Positions 16,479-24,599 of a stretch of 64,000 nt of DNA are shown here, one piece after another. The notes beneath the pieces are model-generated. The model did no database searches and was not told the DNA's origin. It worked only from the letters and a program-made list of their open reading frames with translations. The stretch is taken from positions 10,077 through 74,076 of the forward strand of contig JANRKQ010000241.1 in NCBI GenBank assembly GCA_033763395.1. The letters are read 5' to 3'. Position numbers and translations under genes: made by a program. How positions within the stretch are numbered: the stretch's first letter is position 1; every line of letters starts with the position of its first letter. The DNA is from Xiheimicrobium sp033763395. Lineage in GTDB: Bacteria > Myxococcota > Myxococcia > Myxococcales > Myxococcaceae.

Positions 16479-17855
16479 ATGGCCATCGAAGGCATCAGCG
16501 ACAGCAGCCGCACGCAGAGCCGGACCACCGAGCCCGCCACGGCGCGCGTCGAGAAGCAGGCGCCCGTCGAGCGGACCACGCCGGCCACCTCGTCGAACCC
16601 CGACGTGCTCGCCCACGCGGGACACAGCACCTTCGGCCCGACGCCGGCCGGCCCCCAGCGGCCCGTCACCGAAGTCGAAGCGATGGACCGGCTCTCCGTC
16701 ACCACCAGCAATGTCTCCCGCGCGACCGCGGCGCTGGAAGCCGCGAACGCGACGGTGCGGACCCACGAGGAGCAGCTGGCGAAGGAGCTGGCCCAGCTCG
16801 CCCCGTCGCTGAGCACCGAAGACCTGCAGGCCTACGCCGATTCGTACCGGGCCGAGCGGGCGAGCGACTACGACCGCGCGAAGGACGCGGCCCACCAGCT
16901 GAGCGAAGTGCTGCGCAACGAGGTGCCGGGCGCTCTCGAGCGGGCCGCGCAAGTCGGCACCGTGCAGACCGGGTGGGGCGCCAGCTACCTCGAAGCGGGC
17001 GTGGGCCGCGCGACGGAAGCGCTCGGTCAGTACGTGCGCCAGTCGCCGACGGGAGACGACGCGCTCCAGCGTTCGCTCGAGTCCACCGCGAACGTGCTCG
17101 AGCAGGTCTCGACGGCTGCGGGCGCCGCCGGCGCCGGCCTCTCGGGCCTCGCGGAGATGGGCGGTCGATTCTCCGAGCTCGCCCGCGTGGCCGGAGACGC
17201 CTTCGGTGTCGTAGGGAGCGCAGCCAGCCTCGCGGTGGCGTCGGACCGCATTCTCGATGGCACGGCGCGGGTCGACCACTACGTCGCCGCGGGGCTGTCG
17301 GTCGCCGAAATCGGGCTCGGCGTGGCGGCGATTGGAGGCGTCACCGTCGGGCTCCCCGTCACCGTCGCCGTTGGAGCCGCGAGCGTGGCGGTGGGCGTGG
17401 TGAATGGCGCTCGCGACCGTGCCGAGCTCGAGCGCGCCGTGTCGGGCCGCCTCCAGTCCCTCGGCTACGACGCGCCGCAGGCTGACGCGCTCGCGGCGCT
17501 CAACCCCAGGGCGGCCGGTGCGCTGCGCGAGGCCGGCTTCACTCCCGAAGAGATTCAGTCGTTGGCGATGACGGCACCCGACATGATGGGCACCTCGCAC
17601 GCCTTCGCGCAGGGCATGGTGGACTCCGCGAAGGAGCTCGGCCTCACGCCGTCGGAGTGGACGCGCTTCATCGACGAGATGGCGCCGCACGGAGACGCGG
17701 TCGCGCTCACGGTGACGCAGTGGATGGGGGAGGCCCGCTCGCAGGGTGGCCGGCTCTCGCGCTCCGAGTTGATCGACCGGCTGCGCGCCGACGACGCGGC
17801 GGCGCCCATGCCCGAGCTCGACGCGGCCGCGGCCTGGCTCTCCGCCCGGGGGTGA
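16479..17855 (+). CDS. Effector-like family member 2 (paralogue of the 7436 gene)
   Basis: A 458-residue protein without signal peptide, starting at ATG 16479 behind a good AAGGAG. A Ser/Thr/Pro-rich, disordered N-terminus (about 1-70) leads into a helical region (EEQLAKELAQLAPSLSTEDLQAYA) that matches member 1 (EQMLASDLAALGPALTPEQRQAYT). A Gly-rich hydrophobic segment follows (about 265-315, AEIGLGVAAIGGVTVGLPVTVAV), then a charged stretch and NPRAAGALREAGFTPEEIQ, which parallels SPGTPGALSASGLTPSQV in member 1. The C-terminus has no recognised enzyme motif. A secreted or membrane-inserting role is inferred from architecture only. It begins 121 bases after the ECF41 gene, which may control it. 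Confidence 0.7.
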   Translation: MAIEGISDSSRTQSRTTEPATARVEKQAPVERTTPATSSNPDVLAHAGHSTFGPTPAGPQRPVTEVEAMDRLSVTTSNVSRATAALEAANATVRTHEEQLAKELAQLAPSLSTEDLQAYADSYRAERASDYDRAKDAAHQLSEVLRNEVPGALERAAQVGTVQTGWGASYLEAGVGRATEALGQYVRQSPTGDDALQRSLESTANVLEQVSTAAGAAGAGLSGLAEMGGRFSELARVAGDAFGVVGSAASLAVASDRILDGTARVDHYVAAGLSVAEIGLGVAAIGGVTVGLPVTVAVGAASVAVGVVNGARDRAELERAVSGRLQSLGYDAPQADALAALNPRAAGALREAGFTPEEIQSLAMTAPDMMGTSHAFAQGMVDSAKELGLTPSEWTRFIDEMAPHGDAVALTVTQWMGEARSQGGRLSRSELIDRLRADDAAAPMPELDAAAAWLSARG

Positions 17856-17943
17856 GGCGCCGGGCGCTTGAGGGGAAGCGCTCTCGCTGGCACCGCTCGA
17901 CGGGCGATGTCACACCGGCATCGGGTGTCTCGTCTCCACGGGC

Positions 17944-18627
17944 ATGACGCCCAGCCTCCCTGTCGTGTCTGGTTCCACCACGTCGGCCAGCCAGCGCCTT
18001 CTGCAGGTGCAGGCGGTGAGCGGCGCTGCCTTCGCCGTGTTCCTGGCGGTGCACCTCGTCAACCAGGCGCTCGCCGTGCTGGGGCCCGCCGGGTACGACG
18101 CCGCGCAGCGCACCACCCGCAGCGTGTACCAGGCCCCGCTGGTGGAGCTGCTCCTCGTCGCCCTTCCGCTCGCCGTGCACGTCGCAGCCGCCGCCGCCCG
18201 GCTGCTCTTCTTCCGTTTGCCCACCACCGCGGGTCCCTGGCGGGTGCGGGGCTTCCGCGTGGCGGGGCGCTTTCTGCTGCTCGTCATCGCGGGGCATGTC
18301 GTGGCCACCCGCGGTGCTTCGCTTTCGGGAGCGGTGCCCGAGGGTCCGCGCTTCGAAGGGCTGGCCTTCACCTTCCAGTGGCAGCCGGCGCTCTTCTGGC
18401 CGTACTACCTCCTGCTCGCGGGCTTCGGCCTATGGCACCTCGCGCACGGGCTGTCGGTCGGCGCGCGCCTGGTGGGACGCCCGTGGCTGGAAGGGCGCTC
18501 GTTCTGGCTCGTCCTGGGCGTTGGCGCGGCGCTCCTCGTCGCGGGCGTCGTCGCGGTGGGGAGCGGCGTCTTCGACGTCGGCGACCCGATGTCGTCGCCG
18601 TACGCGCGCTGGGTGCTGTCGTGGTGA
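17944..18627 (+). CDS. SdhC-like cytochrome b membrane protein
   Basis: A 227-residue protein with five hydrophobic segments in the arrangement of the cytochrome b558-type succinate dehydrogenase/fumarate reductase anchor. Histidines lie in the membrane segments at VFLAVHLVNQ, LAVHVAAAAARLLF, IAGHVVATRG and GLWHLAHGL, which fits bis-His haem ligation. No flavoprotein or iron-sulfur subunit gene is adjacent, so either it is an orphan anchor subunit or its partners lie elsewhere. The predicted location is the inner membrane. Confidence 0.65.
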   Translation: MTPSLPVVSGSTTSASQRLLQVQAVSGAAFAVFLAVHLVNQALAVLGPAGYDAAQRTTRSVYQAPLVELLLVALPLAVHVAAAAARLLFFRLPTTAGPWRVRGFRVAGRFLLLVIAGHVVATRGASLSGAVPEGPRFEGLAFTFQWQPALFWPYYLLLAGFGLWHLAHGLSVGARLVGRPWLEGRSFWLVLGVGAALLVAGVVAVGSGVFDVGDPMSSPYARWVLSW

Positions 18628-18631
18628 GCCG

Positions 18632-18881
18632 TCAGAGCGCGTCGTTCGACAGCCCGCCGCACCAGCTCGGTCATGTCGGCGGCGAGGGACGCGCCGAGCG
18701 CCACCGTCGGGCCCTTCGCCTCGGAGCGCGAAGGACATGGTGCGCTGCTTCGGTCCGGTTGGCGCGTGGGTCGGTGAACTGCATCACGCCCGAGTAGACG
18801 GCCTCGTACCGGTTCGTCTCGGGGACACACCCAGAGCCGAGCTTGCTGGAGCTGGCGACGTCACGGATGCGCTGGCGAGGC
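18632..18881 (-). pseudogene. Possible decayed coding remnant
   Basis: No intact gene lies between the SdhC-like gene and the Crp-type gene. In leftward frames, protein-like pieces appear in different frames: GCVPETNRYEAVYSGVMQF followed by TDPRANRTEAAH, then after a frame change EAKGPTVALGASLAADMTEL. The mixture of residues is unlike the Arg/Pro/Ala-rich translation expected of non-coding high-GC DNA. I read it as the frameshifted tail of a former gene of unknown function. This is a by-eye judgement. Confidence 0.3.
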
Positions 18882-18901
18882 GGCGCGTCAAGAGCGCGAC
18901 G

Positions 18902-19091
18902 TCAGCAGAGCACGCGGGGTCCTCCGTCATGGTCGTCGAGGCCGACAGCCAGGGTTGCGGCGCTGGTCAGCCAGGGGGCGTCGACGAGGCGGGCGACCTC
19001 ACCGCTTTCGTCGCGCGAGAGGGGACGCCGCGGCGTACGCCGACATCTGGCCAGCCAGCGAGTCGCCGGCGAGCGCGACCGGCACGTGGAA
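18902..19091 (-). pseudogene. Possible frameshifted remnant resembling an alpha/beta-hydrolase
   Basis: Directly downstream of the Crp-type gene, one leftward frame reads FHVPVALAGDSLAGQMSAYA, which resembles the nucleophile-elbow region of an esterase (GDSxAG). It stops soon after, while the next frame over continues as VARLVDAPWLTSAATLAVGL and ends at a TGA at 18902. A single base change of frame would join the two. There is no start codon or complete domain, so it is at best a fragment. Confidence 0.3.
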
Positions 19092-19100
19092 GCAGCACCC

Positions 19101-19715
19101 TCAGGTGCGAAGCTTGCGCTTCACCCGCGACAATTGCATCTGCGTGATGCCCAGGTACGACGACACGTCAGCAGGGCGCAGCCGCGCCTCGAGGTCGGCG
19201 TGCCGCTGCAGAAAGCGCCGGTAGCGCCCCTCGGCGTCCAGCACCGCCAGCTCGTACTCCTTCACTTCGCGCTCCGAGTACACGCGCTCGATGACCTTGC
19301 GGCCGAAGCGGCCGAGGTCCGGGTGGGCGTCGTAGAGCCGCTCGAGCGCGTCGCCATCGATGACGAGCAGCTCACTGCGCTCCAGCGCGGTGATGGTGAC
19401 GGTCGACGGTTGTCTGGCAAACAGTGAACTCGGCGCGGCCACGAAGGACAGCGGGCGGAAGAAGTCCTTCGTGTACTCGTTGCCATCTTCGGTGAGGAAG
19501 AAGCAGCGCATCGCTCCGCGCAGGAGGAAGCCTACCTCGAGCGCGAGCGTGCCCGCCTCGGCGAAGACGCCACCCGCCGGCAGGGTGGCAGGCCTGAATG
19601 CCGCGACGAACGCGCCGACGGACTCGGGCCGGGCGGGGCACACCGCGTGAACGAACTGTGCGAGCAGCTCGCGGTCGCGGGCGGCCGGGGGGCTCGTGCT
19701 TCGACTCGCCGACAT
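19101..19715 (-). CDS. Crp/Fnr-family transcriptional regulator
   Basis: A 204-residue regulator. Residues about 30-145 form a cyclic-nucleotide-binding-type beta barrel (LRGAMRCFFLTEDGNEYTKD, then SFVAAPSSLFARQPSTVTI). A short C-terminal DNA-binding part ends in a helix-turn-helix (DVSSYLGITQMQLSRVKRKL). The DNA-binding part is shorter than in classical Crp, as in many small Crp-like regulators of oxidoreductase genes. It diverges from the molybdenum-hydroxylase genes across 295 bases and is a plausible regulator of them. ATG 19715 is the first start that leaves a compact domain. Confidence 0.85.
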   Translation of the reverse strand: MSASRSTSPPAARDRELLAQFVHAVCPARPESVGAFVAAFRPATLPAGGVFAEAGTLALEVGFLLRGAMRCFFLTEDGNEYTKDFFRPLSFVAAPSSLFARQPSTVTITALERSELLVIDGDALERLYDAHPDLGRFGRKVIERVYSEREVKEYELAVLDAEGRYRRFLQRHADLEARLRPADVSSYLGITQMQLSRVKRKLRT

Positions 19716-20010
19716 GATGACGAGCGTCCCACGTGACGGGCGCGGCGGGAACGCGCGAGCCCGCTGTGGGGGCCGCGGAGCCGATGTCAACCACACCTGT
19801 TGTCGCGTCGGAGCCAGCCAGGGAGGACATCGCGGGCATGCTCGAAGTCGCCCTGGTCCTGACGGTGTCTCACGAGCACCCGCTCGACCCGGAAGCCCCG
19901 CCTCCCCACCCACGCTTCCTGGGAGGGTGGTTGCAGCAGGGCCAACCGTGTCCGAAACAGGCGCCGAAGGTGCCAGAGTCCACCGTCCCCGCAGCAGCCG
20001 AGAGACCGCG

Positions 20011-20481
20011 ATGATTTCCTTCACCCTCAATGGCCAGAAGACCGACGTCGACGTGCCCCCCGAGATGCCGCTGCTGTGGGTACTGCGGGACGTGCTCCAC
20101 CTCACCGGCACGAAGTTCGGCTGCGGCATGGCGCTGTGCGGCGCGTGCACGGTGCACCTCGAGGGCTCGGCGCTGCGCTCGTGCATCACGCCGGTCTCGG
20201 CCGTCGAGGGCAAGGCCGTCACCACCATCGAGGGCCTCGCGCCGAGGGAGTCGCCGCACCCCTGTCAGCGCGCGTGGGTCGAGCTCTCGGTGCCCCAGTG
20301 CGGGTACTGCCAGTCGGGGCAGCTCATGAGCGCGGCGGCGCTGCTGGCGTCGAAGAGCGAGCCCACCGACGACGACATCGACGCGGCGATGAGCGGCAAC
20401 CTCTGCCGCTGTGGCACCTACCCACGCATCCGCGACGCGATTCATCGGGCCGCGGTGCTCGCGAAGGGAGGACGACCATGA
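20011..20481 (+). CDS. iorA: 2Fe-2S subunit of a molybdenum hydroxylase (IorA/CoxS type)
   Basis: A 156-residue iron-sulfur subunit of an aldehyde/isoquinoline/CO-dehydrogenase-like enzyme. The N-terminal plant-type [2Fe-2S] site is CGMALCGACTVH with a further Cys in LRSCITPV; the C-terminal four-helix cluster site is CGYCQSGQ and GNLCRCGTYPRI. It passes electrons from the molybdenum centre of the large subunit encoded next, with which it overlaps by ATGA. As no FAD subunit gene follows, the enzyme is probably of the two-subunit isoquinoline 1-oxidoreductase type. The substrate is unknown. Confidence 0.9.
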   Translation: MISFTLNGQKTDVDVPPEMPLLWVLRDVLHLTGTKFGCGMALCGACTVHLEGSALRSCITPVSAVEGKAVTTIEGLAPRESPHPCQRAWVELSVPQCGYCQSGQLMSAAALLASKSEPTDDDIDAAMSGNLCRCGTYPRIRDAIHRAAVLAKGGRP

Positions 20482-22664
20482 GCCTCAGCCGGCGGGCGCT
20501 CATCAAGTCCGGCGTCGCGGTGGGTGGCGGCCTGGCAGTGGCGGTGTGGCTCACCACCGAGCGTGGCAAGGGCACCTCGGAGCTCTTCGCCCCCAACGCG
20601 TACGTGCGCATTCCGGCGAAGGGGCCCATTCGCGTCGTCGTGGGCCGCGTCGAGATGGGGCAGGGCACCGCGACGGCCACCGCGATGCTGCTCGCCGAGG
20701 AGCTCGAGGTGGCCGTCGAGAGCCTCGAGCTCGAGCTCGCCGGCGCCGACCGGGCGTACGACAACCCGACGCTGGGCTTTCAGCTGACGGGCGGCTCCAC
20801 CAGCACCATGACGAGCTGGGAGCCGGTGCGCCAGGCAGGGGCCACGGCCCGCGAGCTGCTGAAGGAGGCGGCGGCCCGGCGCTGGGGCGTCAAGCGGAGC
20901 GAGCTCACCGCGAAGCTGGGCGTGGTGACGCACCCGCCGACGAACCGCTCCGCGGCGTATGGCGAGCTGGTGGCCGACGCCGTCGACGTCACCATTCACA
21001 CGCCCGACCTCAAGGCCCCGAAGGACTTCAGCGTCATCGGCAAGCCGCTCCCGCGCGTCGACGCCGTGGAGAAGACGAACGGCCGCGCGGTGTTCGGCCT
21101 CGACGTGCAGGTGCCCGGCGCGCTGGTGGCGGTGCTGGCGCGCTGCCCGGTGCCGGGTGGCTCGGTGAAGTCCATCGACGACGCGGCGGCGAAGGCCATG
21201 GCGGGCGTGAAGCACGTGGTGCGCGTGCCCCAGGGCGTCGCGGTGGTGGCGCAGACGTACTGGCACGCCCGGCAGGCCGCGAACGCGCTGGTGGTGGAGT
21301 GGGACTTCGGCCCGCTCGCCACCTTCGAGTCGGCCACCCTGCGCGACACCCACCGCTCGCTGATGCAGGACGCCTCGAAGCGCTCGCGCGTGCGTGACGA
21401 CGGCAAGGCCGACGACGTGCTGAAGGCCGCCGAGAAGACGCTGTCTGCCGAGTACTTCGCGCCCTTCCTCGCGCACGCGCCGCTGGAGCCCCAGAACGCC
21501 ACCGCGCACGTCACCGCGTCACGCTGTGAGGTGTGGGCGCCGACGCAGGGGCCAGGGCTGGCGCGCGAGGTGGCCGCCCGCATCACCGGGCTGCCGCTCG
21601 AGCAGGTCGTCATTCACCAGACGATGGTGGGCGGCGGCTTCGGCCGGCGCATCGGCCAGGACTTTGTCGCCGAGGCCGTCGAGGTGTCGAAGGCCGTCGC
21701 CGCGCCGGTGAAGGTGGTGTGGAGCCGCGAAGACGACATGCGGCACTCGTTCTACCGGCCGTCGGCCACCCACGCGCTCACCGCGGCGCTCGAGGGTGGC
21801 GAGGTGAAGGCCTGGCGTCACCACGTGTGCACGCAGTCGGTGCTGCTCCAGGTGCTCGACAGCTTCGTCGGCGGGGTGATGCCTCAGGTGCCGGCGCAGG
21901 TGAAGCAGAAGGCCGCCGAGGTGGCGAAGAAGGTGGTGCCGGGGCGCGACTACACCTCCTACGAGGGCGCCGACTCCGTCGCCTACGCGGTGCCGAACCT
22001 TGCCGTCGACTTCACCCGCCACGAGCCGCTGGTGCCGACGGGCTTCTGGCGCTCGGTGGGCCACTCGCACACTGCGTTCGCCACCGAGAGCTTCATCGAC
22101 GAGTGCGCGTGGGCGCTGGGGAAGGACCCGGTGGCGCTCCGAAGGGAGCTGCTCTCGAAGAAGCCAAAGCACCTGGCGGCGCTCGAGCGCGTCGTCGAGG
22201 CCTCGGGCTGGAGCACGCCTCCCGCCGAGGGCCGTGCGCGCGGTGTCGCCGTGCACGAGAGCTTCGGCTCGGTGGTGGCGGCCGTCGTCGAGGTGAGCGC
22301 GGCGGACGACACCATTCGGGTGCATCGCGTGGTGATGGCGGTCGACTGCGGGCAGGTGGTGAACCCCGACGTCGTGCGCGCGCAGCTGGAGGGAGGCGCC
22401 ATCTTCGGGTTGTCGGCGGCGCTCAAGCAGCAGGTGACGTTCAAGGAGGGCCGCGTGCAGCAGTCGAACTTCCACGACTTCGCGCCGCTGCGGCTCAACG
22501 AGTCGCCGCGCATCGAGACGCACGTGCTGTCCAGCGACGCCTCGCCCACGGGCATCGGAGAGCCGGGCGTTCCCGTCATGGCGCCCGCGGTGGCCAACGC
22601 CGTTTACGCCTTGACGAAGAAGCGCCTGCGCACGCTCCCGCTCGCGTTGTCGGAGGCGACGTGA
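20478..22664 (+). CDS. iorB: Molybdopterin-binding large subunit of an isoquinoline 1-oxidoreductase-like enzyme
   Basis: A 728-residue large subunit. A twin-arginine signal (SRRALIKSGVAVGGG) indicates folded export to the periplasm. Molybdenum-cofactor motifs include GRVEMGQGTATATAMLLAEE, HAPLEPQNATAHV, VGGGFGRRIGQDFVAEAV and VPTGFWRSVGHSHTAFATES. The catalytic glutamate is expected in GIGEPGVPVMAPAVANAV near the C-terminus. Its start overlaps the small subunit stop (ATGA at 20478-20481) and its stop overlaps the XdhC start (GTGA at 22661-22664), so the three are translationally coupled. It probably hydroxylates an N-heterocycle or oxidises an aldehyde; which one cannot be told. Confidence 0.92.
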   Translation: MSLSRRALIKSGVAVGGGLAVAVWLTTERGKGTSELFAPNAYVRIPAKGPIRVVVGRVEMGQGTATATAMLLAEELEVAVESLELELAGADRAYDNPTLGFQLTGGSTSTMTSWEPVRQAGATARELLKEAAARRWGVKRSELTAKLGVVTHPPTNRSAAYGELVADAVDVTIHTPDLKAPKDFSVIGKPLPRVDAVEKTNGRAVFGLDVQVPGALVAVLARCPVPGGSVKSIDDAAAKAMAGVKHVVRVPQGVAVVAQTYWHARQAANALVVEWDFGPLATFESATLRDTHRSLMQDASKRSRVRDDGKADDVLKAAEKTLSAEYFAPFLAHAPLEPQNATAHVTASRCEVWAPTQGPGLAREVAARITGLPLEQVVIHQTMVGGGFGRRIGQDFVAEAVEVSKAVAAPVKVVWSREDDMRHSFYRPSATHALTAALEGGEVKAWRHHVCTQSVLLQVLDSFVGGVMPQVPAQVKQKAAEVAKKVVPGRDYTSYEGADSVAYAVPNLAVDFTRHEPLVPTGFWRSVGHSHTAFATESFIDECAWALGKDPVALRRELLSKKPKHLAALERVVEASGWSTPPAEGRARGVAVHESFGSVVAAVVEVSAADDTIRVHRVVMAVDCGQVVNPDVVRAQLEGGAIFGLSAALKQQVTFKEGRVQQSNFHDFAPLRLNESPRIETHVLSSDASPTGIGEPGVPVMAPAVANAVYALTKKRLRTLPLALSEAT

Positions 22665-23671
22665 ACGAGCTCGCCGCCATCGTGCGCGAGGGGCGCGCCG
22701 CGCTGGCGCAGGGGCTGCCGACGGTGCTTGCGACGGTGGTGGCGGTGCGGGGCTCGGCCTACCGGCGCCCCGGCGCGCGCATGCTGGTGACGAGCGAGGG
22801 CTGGCGCGCGGGCAGCATCAGCGGCGGTTGTCTCGAGGCCGACCTCACGCGGCAGGCGTCGTTCCTCGTGGCGAACAGAGCCCCCGTCGTCCGCACGTAC
22901 GACACCTCGGAGGACGCGGGCGCGCGCCTGGGCTGCGGTGGCGAGGTGGACGTGCTGCTCGAGCCGCTCCACGACACCACGTTCCTCGACGAGCTGGCCC
23001 AGGTGGTGGAAGCGCGACGGACGCTGCGGCTGGTGACGGCGCTGTCGGGGGCGGTGGGCGAGCGCGAGGTGTGGCTCGATGGCGTCGTGGTGCGCTCGAC
23101 GTGGACGCAGCCCCGTGACGGCGTGCGCTGCTTCGACGAGACGGTGACGCCCTCGCCGAAGCTGCTGGTGGTGGGTGCTGGCCATGACGCGCTGCCAGTG
23201 GTGCGCGTGGCCGACGAGCTCGGGTGGAGCGTCGACGTGTACGACTGGCGTCCGCACCTGGCGACGGCCGCGCGGTTTCCCTCAGCCACCGTCCTTCAGG
23301 CGCCGGGAGCGCAGCTGGCGACGCGGCTGCGGGTCGAGCCCGGCGCGCTGGCGGTCGTGATGGCGCATCACCTCGACTACGACGCCGCGGCGCTGGCGGT
23401 GCTGCTGCGCGACGAGCGCGTGGCCTTCGTGGGCCTGCTCGGGCCGCGGCACCGCTCGGCGCAGGTGGTGGCGTTGGTGGAGGCGAAGGGTGGGCGGGTG
23501 ACGGAGACCCAGCGCGCGCGGCTGCGGGCGCCGGTGGGGCTCGACCTCGGCGCGGAGGGGCCGTCGGCGATTGCGCTGTCGATTCTGGCCGAGGCCCACG
23601 CGGTGCTGCGGGCCCGGAGCGCGCAGCCGTTGTCGCTCCGGGAGCCGTCATCTCAGGCGTGGGGAACGTGA
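22661..23671 (+). CDS. xdhC: XdhC/CoxI-family molybdenum-cofactor insertion protein
   Basis: A 336-residue accessory protein starting at GTG 22661, overlapping the end of the large subunit gene. The N-terminal XdhC/CoxI domain shows RRPGARMLV, GSISGGCLEADL and the conserved LGCGGEVDVLLEP stretch. A Rossmann-type C-terminal domain follows (KLLVVGAGHDALPVVRVADE, then HHLDYDAAALAVLL and VGLLGPRHR). Family members bind and sulfurate molybdenum cofactor and deliver it to xanthine-dehydrogenase-type enzymes; here the client must be the preceding oxidoreductase. Confidence 0.9.
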   Translation: MNELAAIVREGRAALAQGLPTVLATVVAVRGSAYRRPGARMLVTSEGWRAGSISGGCLEADLTRQASFLVANRAPVVRTYDTSEDAGARLGCGGEVDVLLEPLHDTTFLDELAQVVEARRTLRLVTALSGAVGEREVWLDGVVVRSTWTQPRDGVRCFDETVTPSPKLLVVGAGHDALPVVRVADELGWSVDVYDWRPHLATAARFPSATVLQAPGAQLATRLRVEPGALAVVMAHHLDYDAAALAVLLRDERVAFVGLLGPRHRSAQVVALVEAKGGRVTETQRARLRAPVGLDLGAEGPSAIALSILAEAHAVLRARSAQPLSLREPSSQAWGT

Positions 23672-23801
23672 GCGCGCTGACGGTCTGGTCGACCGAGACG
23701 CGGCCCCCGCGAGCGCGCCGCGCCCAGGAGTCGGAAGCGCCGACGGTTTCGCTCTCGACAAGTGAGAGTCGGTCACCGTCTTCTTCGAGGAGGCCACACC
23801 G

Positions 23802-24341
23802 ATGACGGTGGGTGCGCTGGTGCTCGCGGCAGGCGCGTCGAGCCGCTTCGGCAGCCCGAAGCAGGTGACGCCGTGGAAGGGGCAGCCGCTCGTGCGCTTC
23901 GTGGTCAGCGAGGTCGCGGCCGTCGTGCCCCGCGTGGTGGTGGTCACTGGTGCGCACGCAGCGCTCGTGCGCGAGGCCCTCGAGGGGACCTCCGCGCAGC
24001 TCGTCTTCGCGGAGCACTGGGCGCGCGGGCCCGGCGCGTCGGTGAAGGCGGGCCTGGCGGCGCTGGGTGACGTCGACGCCGTGCTCATCACGCTGTGCGA
24101 CCTCCCGCACGTGACGCGCGACGACTACGCGCGGCTGGTGGCGACGCCCGGTGCGCTCGTCGCTGCCGCCTTCGACGACGCCGTGGGTGCGCCGGTCGTG
24201 GTGCGGGCGCCGCACCTGTCGGCCCTCGCCGGGCTCGATGATTCTTCAGGCGCCAGGCAGCTCTTGAGCGCGCATCGCGCCCAGGTCGTGTCGGTGCCGT
24301 GCCCTGCTGCGGCGCTCGACCTCGATGTGCCGGGCGCCTGA
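23802..24341 (+). CDS. mocA: MobA-like NTP transferase, molybdenum cofactor cytidylyltransferase; target of island insertion
   Basis: A 179-residue nucleotidyltransferase. LVLAAGASSRFGSPKQ is the nucleotide-binding signature and LITLCDLPHV holds the metal-binding Asp. MocA adds CMP to molybdopterin to form the dinucleotide cofactor used by xanthine-dehydrogenase-like enzymes, so it completes this cluster. GAGGAGG precedes ATG 23802. Its last 80 bases (24262-24341) recur at 31784-31863 on the far side of the defence island. The present 3' end is therefore probably supplied by the island and the original end displaced 7.5 kb to the right. The protein stays full length. Confidence 0.88.
   Translation: MTVGALVLAAGASSRFGSPKQVTPWKGQPLVRFVVSEVAAVVPRVVVVTGAHAALVREALEGTSAQLVFAEHWARGPGASVKAGLAALGDVDAVLITLCDLPHVTRDDYARLVATPGALVAAAFDDAVGAPVVVRAPHLSALAGLDDSSGARQLLSAHRAQVVSVPCPAAALDLDVPGA
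24262..24341 (+). repeat. Left boundary repeat (attachment-site-like) of the defence island
   Basis: This 80-base segment is the end of mocA including its TGA. It matches 31784-31863 with four mismatches (76/80), all substitutions and no gaps. It marks the left edge of the lower-GC island and resembles an attL formed by integration at a gene 3' end. Confidence 0.85.
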
Positions 24342-24599
24342 TTGCCACGACCAACGGTCTGCTCGCAGCCCCAGACACCGGGTGGGGTGGTGTGGGCGAA
24401 AGAACCCCATTCCGAGGTGTTTCGGACGGTTGATAAGGCCCTCCACGGGGAACTGTACACATGGCGAAGTTCGATTGCGGGCCGAGCCGCGGGAGCAAGC
24501 CAGCACCCGCCCAGCCGCAGTAGCTGCCGCTGGCTGAGTTTTCATGATTCCGCCCGCGAGGGCCGAGCGATACGGTCGCGACCTCTCAATGGGGGAACT
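24342..24599 (+). promoter_or_regulatory. Leader region of the defence operon with weak promoter candidate
   Basis: These 258 bases between the mocA stop and the first island gene carry no recognisable gene. A sigma-70-like pair TTGATA (24430-24435), 18 bases, TGTACA (24454-24459) is present but far from consensus. GGGGG at about 24591-24595 lies five bases before the GTG start of the Vsr-like gene and decides that start. Confidence 0.3.
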
